A stretch of 64,000 nucleotides of DNA, from the NCBI RefSeq assembly GCF_030272615.1, contig NC_081405.1:24225272-24289271 (forward strand). The letters are read 5' to 3'. This DNA comes from Cryptomeria japonica. Taxonomy: Eukaryota > Streptophyta > Pinopsida > Cupressales > Cupressaceae. Both the position numbers and the translations under genes were made by a program. Below, one piece after another: positions 57,706 through 64,000 of the stretch (position 1 is its first letter; the number at the start of each line of letters is the position of its first letter). A model generated the notes under the pieces. That model was not told where the DNA came from and made no database searches. It worked only from the letters and a program-made list of their open reading frames with translations.

Positions 57706-57726
57706 TTTTGAAATGTGTGCATGAAA
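57693..57726. repeat. palindromic centre of the F pair
   Basis: TTTCATGCACACATTT is followed by two bases and then its reverse complement AAATGTGTGCATGAAA. The two LTR ends (CA at 57704-57705, TG at 57714-57715) are separated by only eight bases, TTTTGAAA. Confidence 0.9.
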
Positions 57727-58589
57727 TTTGTGTCCCAAAGTGAATGATCTAGCTATTTAAATCAAATAACACAAATAACAAACAAACACTTAGATTGGGT
57801 GAAAGAGATTCAAATTAACATAGAATGGAACAAAATTACACTGTCGTTGAGTAGATTTGCCCGTGATAGTCAATTTGATGTGTGCTCAAGAAAATCCGGT
57901 AACAAACGACGTTCAATTGCAAAGGAAGTGAGAGAGAGATAAAATGGTAAAGTGTTGGATATATATATAGATTTTGGTTGAAGGGTCAAGATTGCTTGAT
58001 AGGATCAAGGGAGGGGATTGAGTGGGATCTCACCTCATGGGATTGTGTCAAGTGGCACCATGAGGTGAGAGGAGAGAGAGATGGTACTTTGGAGTGCGGA
58101 AGGCGATCTTGCTATAAAGACAATGTTTGTCTTCGCATTCCAAAAAGAAGAGAGTGATAAGAATATAGGAATTCAAAATTCCTTGAGTGTACCATGAGGG
58201 GACAAGACTCATGTGACATGGAACTAAGGCCATGCACATGATTTGATGGGAGAGGGTTGATCTTATTTAATCAAGGATTAAGTGTGTGCAAACGATTAGG
58301 GGGTAGATTAGGATTAGATTAGAGATAATAAGAAAAGTTGGAGGATGGTACATGTAGAAGATGATTAAATAAAAAAATAAATAGAATTTATTCAATTTAA
58401 TTTATAGGATATAAGGCATAAGATAGGCTAGATGGGAGAAATAATTAAATTAACTAATTATCTTAAGACTTAAAAGAAATAAACAAAAATAAGAAATATT
58501 AAATAATAAAATATTATCTAATTATTAAAGACGATGGAGAATTAGATGAATTAAGTATAAATGTAAATGGTCAATTTTAGGTGTCTACG
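57714..58589 (-). repeat. LTR F, right arm of a tail-to-tail pair
   Basis: In the minus sense it runs from CGTAGACACCTAAAATTG (TG changed to CG) to ATGTGTGCATG's complement at the centre. It holds a TATATATATA run near 57961. The arms match along about 860 bp with scattered changes and small indels, so the structure is not recent. Confidence 0.8.
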
Positions 58590-59234
58590 ATAGACGTTCA
58601 TTCGCAGCCAGAACACCTCACTTTCTTCAAGACTTTTTTGAAGAAGGAATTCGTCAACCTCATGGAAACTAGATATGCTAGCCTCTTTAATTTGATAGAG
58701 AGGATGCTTGAGGTGTAGGAGTCGCTATAGTTAATGATGAAGGAAAAAGTGTGAAGCAGAAGATCCTTGCTAATGATCGGTGGTCCATTGTGAATTAAGA
58801 GATTTATAATTTTATTATTAAATTATGAATGTTTCTAATTGAAAAATTATTTTCACTTTTTGCCTAGCATTCACTTGTTATGAAAAGACTTTGTGTGCAT
58901 CAATTTAAGTTTGTTGCTTAACAACTGGAGATTTTGGGCATTGCATTTTTGTCATTTGACTAATTCTTTTTTGAAATTTTGTTTGTAGATTTGTTAGCTC
59001 CTTCATCTCACTTATTGTGTGGGTCATTAGATATACCAATGTAGTCTCTACTAATTTTGGATATATTTATGAGACTTTTAACATGCTTGGGCAAATGAAG
59101 CTGTAAGGTACCCAATCAAATCTGAAACTAACCTTGTGCAAATATATCATTCTGTGTGTTCAAGATCAAATCATGCTTAGGCAGACGGTATAATTATTAA
59201 TAAGAACATCAAAGTGCTATAGGGTTACCTAGGT
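58590..59234. other. flank between F and the chromovirus LTR
   Basis: 58594-58718 is open in one plus frame (DVHSQPEHLTFFKTFLKK, then RYASLFNLIERMLEV), possibly a fragment of a Gag or host protein, but I recognise no domain. The rest is AT-rich and shows nothing. Confidence 0.35.
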
Positions 59235-60651
59235 TGTAATCAACACATAACCAAATTGTATTAATTGATTGAACTTAAAATCATTACAGCTCAGACCTTC
59301 AGATAATTTTCTACACAATTATTGAAGCCTATACTTCTTTCATGGATTCAACATTTTTGAATACATTGCACTCTCAATATCACCTGCGCATATGAATTGA
59401 ATCAATACAAACCGGTGCTTTGGCGTTGGAAGTCGGCAAGCCTATTAACGATTGGAATCTCCCACCACAAGACAAACCAAACAGGTTAGAATAGCTGCGA
59501 TTCCTCAGGGTCTGGATCTGTGACGAATGTGCTGAAATGATTTCCCTTCCAACCACTCATGTATCCACACCAGTTGCTATCGAAATATCTAGCTTTGCCC
59601 TGTCAAAGACAAAGGCAAAGACAAGCTAAGTTTGTTCCAGGTATCCAACGGATCCTTGTTCTAAAATAACTGTAGGTTCCTCTTCGTATTCGACCCACGC
59701 TCTATTCCTCAAACTTCGTGAAGATAAATAACAAGATCATACTTCACCCAAATAGACAATTGCGATGCTAAGGAGTTACCAGTGTAGGGTGGACGACCTA
59801 CCTGGCTCTGGCTATGGAGATTTTTGTCCCAATAACCTTTGTGCACAAAGGTGATTTGTCTAAAACCCATCATACATGACAGAGACCATGATTCACCTTA
59901 AATAGGGAAAGTGTGTCGTGTTATGGAGGAGCCGACCTTAGGTCGATGAAACAAAAAGGCAACAAAACTTAAATTAAATAAAAGCTGCCACAAGGATATA
60001 AAGAAAACTATCCCAATTATTAACATAATAAGAAACCAAAAGAATGATTATCAGGTGCTAAAGAGCACCTCAAGGAAGGCCAACTAGGCCTTAGAGATTG
60101 GGGGTTATGACAAAAGCAAGCAACTCATAATAGGAATGTAGATTCAGGATTATATGAGGAGCATTTCAGGGCCATTGTGACATGGCAGTGGAACACCCTA
60201 AGCAACTCATAGTAGGAATGTAGATTTAGGATTATATGAGGAGCGTTTCAAGGCCATTGTGACATGGCAGTGGAACACCCTACTTCATATGGCAACTTAT
60301 GCTCTACTTCCCAAATTGCATGCTTAAAGGCTTGGGAGAGTTCCTCCTTTTGACAATGAAGAGGTGAAAGAAGGGTTCATGAATACTTTTTGAAAGATGT
60401 ATATCACTAAGGCTACAACTTTACTTCAAACATAGTGGCTTGCTTTGTTAATCTTTGAGGTCCAATATTTAGCAAACCAAAGGTAAAAACAAAAAGACAA
60501 CAAAGCTTAAATTAAATAAAAGCTTCCACAAGGATATAAAGAAAAATATCCCAATTATTAGCATAATAAGAAACCAAAAGCATGATTATCGGGTGCTAAA
60601 GAGGACTGCAAGGAAGGCCAACTAGGCCTTAGAGATTGGGGGGTTATGACA
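59235..60651 (-). repeat. 3' LTR of a chromovirus, with internal duplication
   Basis: In the minus sense it begins TGTCATAACCCCCCAATC after a purine-rich tract and seems to end at '..GTGTTGATTACA' (59235). About 163 bp at its start (60489-60651) recur at 59952-60112, and between them an 83-bp unit is repeated in tandem (about 60119-60201 and 60202-60285). A partner LTR is not in the window, so the outer end is tentative. Confidence 0.6.
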
Positions 60652-61395
60652 ATCCTCCCATCCCCAAGTTGCTTAACCACAAGCAATTGTAGACTAGGGT
60701 GTTTGAATATCTCTATGCCCTCTCAAGTAGCATCTTCAGGCGACAATCCCTTCCACTTGACTAAATACTCCAGTATCACTTTGTTTCTTAATCTTTTCTC
60801 CCTGATATTGAGCACGGTTTCAAGTTCTAGGATGATTTTTCCCTTGTAGTCAAGAGGAGGTAGCTCTGTCGAAGGAGTAACTTGCTGTACGAGAGCCTTT
60901 TTGAGACATGAAACATGTATTATGAATTTTGCTATTAGGTGTTAGTTCCAGTTCATAGGCCCCACTTTCCTGATTACTGGATAATGCCCATAGAATCGAG
61001 GTTTCAACTTTTTAGCTCCGCTACCCTTAATTGATGACTGTCGAAAAGGCTGCAAATGAAGGAACACCAAGTCTCCTACTTCAAAGGTTTGCTTAGTTCG
61101 GTGCCTATCAGCATTAAGTTTGTGCTGGTTCTGAGCTTGCTGCAAATTCTCCTTGAGAGCTTTGAGAATGTCCTTGCATTTTTGCACAACATCCTTAGCA
61201 CTAGGAACTCGGTTGTCTATAAGAATTAAGTCCATAAAGGAGGTAGCATCATATCCATAGAGTGCTTTGAAAGGGGACATGCTAGTTGACATGTGGTAGG
61301 TTGTGTTATAACAATATTCCCCCAAATGCAACCACCTGATCCATGCTGATTGTTGCCCTTCTACATAGTTCTTTAGATAACCTTCAATCCACCTG
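60652..61395 (-). pseudogene. Integrase C-terminus and chromodomain of a chromovirus
   Basis: Text from the high end: RWIEGYLKNYVEGQQSAWIR, WLHLGEYCYNTTYHMSTSMS, PFKALYGYD, then FEVGDLVFLHLQPFRQSS and KLKPRFYGHYPVIRKVG. Two small frame changes near 60910-60945 lead into HVSCLKKAL. The chromodomain reads VILEYLVKWKGLSPEDAT, where a TGA near 60722 replaces the expected tryptophan, then EGIEIFKHP. Chromodomains direct integration to chromatin. The integrase ORF is cut at 61395-61400 by the LTR of G; the rest of the element should lie right of the window. Confidence 0.85.
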
Positions 61396-61400
61396 TTAAC

Positions 61401-61903
61401 TGTTAGAGTATTTAATCTTTACTTGGCTTAGGTTTATTTGTATTTAGTTTAGGATATTTCTTTGGAATCCCTACATGTAATTTGTCCTCTAGTACATGTG
61501 TGAGCACAAGTCATTTCTTTTATTTTTCTTTATTAAGGAATATTAGATTTCCTCCTTAAGAGGATGTGGACACATGACACACATTTTATGAATGGTGGCA
61601 TTTATAGATTTGGGAGTTAACTTTGTAACTCCTCTCATCTCTATTTAAGAGATGTCTGTTCTTTCATTTCTTCTTAATGACATTATTGTAAAGAGCTCTC
61701 TCTCTCTCTCTCATTTTAAGCATTGTTTCATTCATAATAACACAAGGGGTTTTTCTTTGCTTTTCCCCTTTCAAAGGTTCTTGTGCCTCCTTCACATTTG
61801 GGTGATTGCTCCAAGGTTTCTGCATTTCTCTTGGTAACATTTACTTCATCAATAAACTTACTTGGATTTTGTTTTTCTTTTCTTGCTCTTGTATTTCCTT
61901 TCA
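61401..61903 (+). repeat. copia-type LTR of G, left (503 bp)
   Basis: It starts TGTTAGAGTATTTAATC and ends ..CCTTTCA, immediately followed by a primer binding site. The five bases before it are 'ttaac', the predicted target duplication. A TATTTAAG box lies near 61641 and a short CT microsatellite near 61697-61714. Confidence 0.85.
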
Positions 61904-61918
61904 TGGTATCAGAGTAGG
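61904..61918 (+). promoter_or_regulatory. primer binding site of G, left
   Basis: TGGTATCAGAGTAGG matches the initiator-Met tRNA site (TGGTATCAGAGC) at the first 11 bases, with no spacer after the LTR. Typical of copia. Confidence 0.85.
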
Positions 61919-62720
61919 TTCTAATCCTTGTTTCAAGTTGAGATTGATGAAGGTTACCATTTTGTGGAGCTCACCTTTCTTGGAGACATTTTTTTTAGAG
62001 AAGAGAAAGAGGTTGTTCTTTAACATTTTGCTGTGCAGGTTATGATTTAAGTTTTTTTTTTTTCAATGCAGGTTTAATCTTCTTAGACTCTAGTTTAAAG
62101 TTGTTTTTTTAAGCTTTGGAAGGCTTGCCGCCAAAGTCTTGTTTCTAGTTTGAGTGTTTGGTTTTGGAAGGCTTGCCGCCAAACCCATTTTGTCTAACTT
62201 GTTTTGGAAGGCTTGCCGCCAAGACATTCTCTATTTTACTTGCAGGTTCTAACATTTCTTGTGTTTGTAGGATCTTGTTTAAAAGAAGTTTCATATTGAT
62301 CTCTGTGTAATAACTATCTCTATTTTTATTATATATTCTCTTATTTGTCTATTGCAGGTTTTGGTTACTAGAAATTAATATTCTAACAATATTTTGCATA
62401 TTGCTTTCATTTTTTTTGTGTTCACTATTTCTATTGCTTGTCCTCCTGTATCGTATTACTTTCAATTCTTTCTTTTAGTTATTGTATAATTAAGTCTCTG
62501 CTTTCCCGACTTCTTCCTTGACTCATTCTTGCAGTTAGCTCCATTTCTCTTTTAAAATCTTGCTTTTACGTCTCTTCGTATTGTTCCCTGTCTCTGCCAT
62601 TGCATTTTCATTCTACATTTTATTCCTATTCTGTATTATCTACCTACCATTTGTCACCTCTATATAACGTTTCTACTTGGTCTCTGTGCTTTCCTGACTA
62701 ACGTTTCTGTTTGTATCAAC
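61919..62720 (+). other. leader arm of G, left
   Basis: No Gag ORF. 'ggaaggcttgccgccaa' occurs three times (near 62118, 62168 and 62205). 'tgcaggtt', a splice-acceptor-like word, occurs at about 62034, 62069, 62242 and 62353. The arm is repeated in reverse complement at 62935-63773. Confidence 0.75.
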
Positions 62721-62934
62721 TTTTATTTAATAAACTTAACTTTATTGTAAAAATTTTAAACTTTCATATCAAATAAAGTATACTTTACTTTTTTTTAAAA
62801 GTGAAATTTTTTTTAATGAAAATAGTGCTTTGCTTTGCTCTTATACAAATAAGAAGAGCTTTAATTTTTTTTAAATTTTAAACTTGCAGCGAACTAAGTT
62901 ATTTGAAAAACGATACTTGCAGAGCCATTTCTGG
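62721..62934. other. spacer (loop) of the G inverted repeat
   Basis: 214 bp of AT-rich sequence with no match on the other side. No ORF. Confidence 0.7.
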
Positions 62935-63758
62935 TTGATACAAGCAAAAACGTTAGGTAGGAAAGCACACAGACCAAGCAGAAACGTTATACAGAGGTGA
63001 CAGATGGTAGGTAGATAATATAGAATAGGAAAAAAATGCAGAACGAAAATGCAATGGCAGAGACAGGGAACAATACGAAGAGACGTAAAAACAAGATTTT
63101 AAAAGAGAAATGCAACTAACTACTGGAATGAGTCAAGGAAGAAGTCGGGAAAGCAAAGATGTAATTATACAATAACTGAAAGAAAGAATTGTTGAAAGAA
63201 AGAATTGAAAGTAATACGATACAGGAGGACAAGCAATAAAAATAGTGAACACAAAAAAACTGAAAGCGATATGCAAAATACTATTAGAATATTAATTTCT
63301 GGTAACCAAAACCTGCAATAGACAAACAAGAGAATATATAATAAAAATAGAGATATTTATTACATAGAGATCAATATGAAACTTCTTTTAAACAAGATCC
63401 TACAAACACAAGAAATGTTAGAACCTGCAAGTAAAATAAGGAATGTCTTGGCGGCAAGCCTTTCAAAACAAGCTAGGCAAAATGGGTTTGGCAGCAAGCC
63501 TTGCAAAATCAAACACTCAAACTAGAAACAAGACATTGACGGCAAGCCTTTCAAAGCTTAAAAAAACAACTTTAAACTAGAATCTAAGAAGATTAAACAT
63601 GCATGCAATTGAAAAAAAAATTAAACTTAAATCATAACCTGCACAACAAAACGTTAAAGAACAACCTTCTTCTCTTCTCTAAAAAAAATGTCTCCAAGAA
63701 AGGTGAGCTCCACAAAATGGTAACCTTCATCAATCTCAACTTGAATCAAGGATTAGAA
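62935..63758 (-). other. leader arm of G, right (inverted)
   Basis: Reverse complement of 61919-62720 with small changes, including an extra 'attgttgaaagaaag' duplication near 63190. The three 'ggcggcaagcc' motifs recur near 63449, 63488 (altered) and 63539. Confidence 0.85.
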
Positions 63759-63773
63759 CCTGCTCGGATACCA
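63759..63773 (-). promoter_or_regulatory. primer binding site of G, right (inverted)
   Basis: In the minus sense TGGTATCCGAGCAGG follows the LTR end CTTTCA. It differs from the left site at a few bases. Confidence 0.8.
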
Positions 63774-63967
63774 TGAAAGAAAATACAAGAGCAAGGAAAG
63801 AAAAACAAAATCCAAGTAAGTTTATTGATGAAGTAAATGTTACCAAGAAAAATGCAGAAACATTGGAGCAATCACCCAAATGTGAAGAAGGAGGCACAAT
63901 AACTTTTGAAAGGGGAAAAGCAAAGAAAAAACCCCTTGTGTTATTATGAATGAGACAATGCCTAAAA

Positions 63968-64000
<33 letters not shown>
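63774..64000 (-). repeat. copia-type LTR of G, right (inverted, cut by window end)
   Basis: Matches 61680-61903 in reverse complement. It reaches the GA microsatellite (the mirror of the CT run at 61697), where the window ends. The remaining 300 bp or so should lie beyond. Confidence 0.85.

Noticed and set aside
59488..59720. minus-strand exon-like stretches (ARYFDSNWCGYMSGWKG after a 'tttgacag' acceptor-like site; RAWVEYEEEPTVILEQG)
   Set aside because: They look protein-like, but lie inside the region between the chromovirus polypurine tract and a TG..CA-type outer end, so I read them as LTR sequence. No frame joins them cleanly. A protein search would settle it.
59839..59854. 16-bp perfect palindrome CCTTTGTGCACAAAGG
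   Set aside because: Isolated, within the LTR, and expected by chance at some rate in 64 kb.

Overview
This is a nuclear window from a repeat-rich, large-genome seed plant. A gymnosperm such as a conifer is my best guess, from the very large Tat-type Ty3/gypsy elements, the old decayed copia copies and the AT-rich filler, but nothing here proves the species. I see no rRNA, tRNA, CRISPR array or clear conserved host gene. Nearly all recognisable coding sequence belongs to LTR retrotransposons, most of them broken and nested. I use working names A to G.

Layout. 1-2750: 3' tail and 3' LTR of a plus-strand element (E). 2751-14196: 5' part of a minus-strand Tat-like element (A): gag-protease with one stop codon, a long leader, PBS and 5' LTR. 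E appears inserted into A just after the protease region, so A's pol would lie left of the window. Inside A's leader sits a plus-strand gene of unknown function (8544-11749). 14197-19223: decayed Ty1/copia element (B), whose 5' LTR is cut by A. 22041-24231: a second copia remnant. 26100-27219: pyrimidine-rich repeat with a Helitron-like 3' end. 27888-46499: a complete 18.6-kb minus-strand Tat element (C) with both LTRs, PBS, PPT and a 5-bp target duplication. It carries gag-protease, RT, a degenerate RNase H, a second intact-looking archaeal-type RNase H, integrase, and a plant-mobile-domain ORF on the opposite strand near its 3' LTR. 46505-47563: another Helitron-like end. 48088-49352: possible small two-exon host gene. 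49545-50771: solo LTR with target duplication. 51300-56759: gag-protease-only element (D). 56847-58589: two LTRs tail to tail (F). 59235-61395: 3' end of a chromovirus. 61401-64000: copia LTR and leader as a giant inverted repeat (G).

How the parts work together. Gag, protease, RT, RNase H and integrase of each element would serve its own replication. A and C share gag architecture, a zinc finger, a DGG protease motif, a G-patch-like stretch and a two-block leader. Their most striking shared feature is an array in which a short core motif recurs every 19-21 bp with unconserved spacers. The core differs by element: CAGACGC in A, TGCGCTA in C, and a CGTACG-type motif in D. In C the same core also occurs, at the same 21-bp step, in front of the opposite-strand ORF, in the matching sense. 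I regard this as the best candidate here for an undescribed system.
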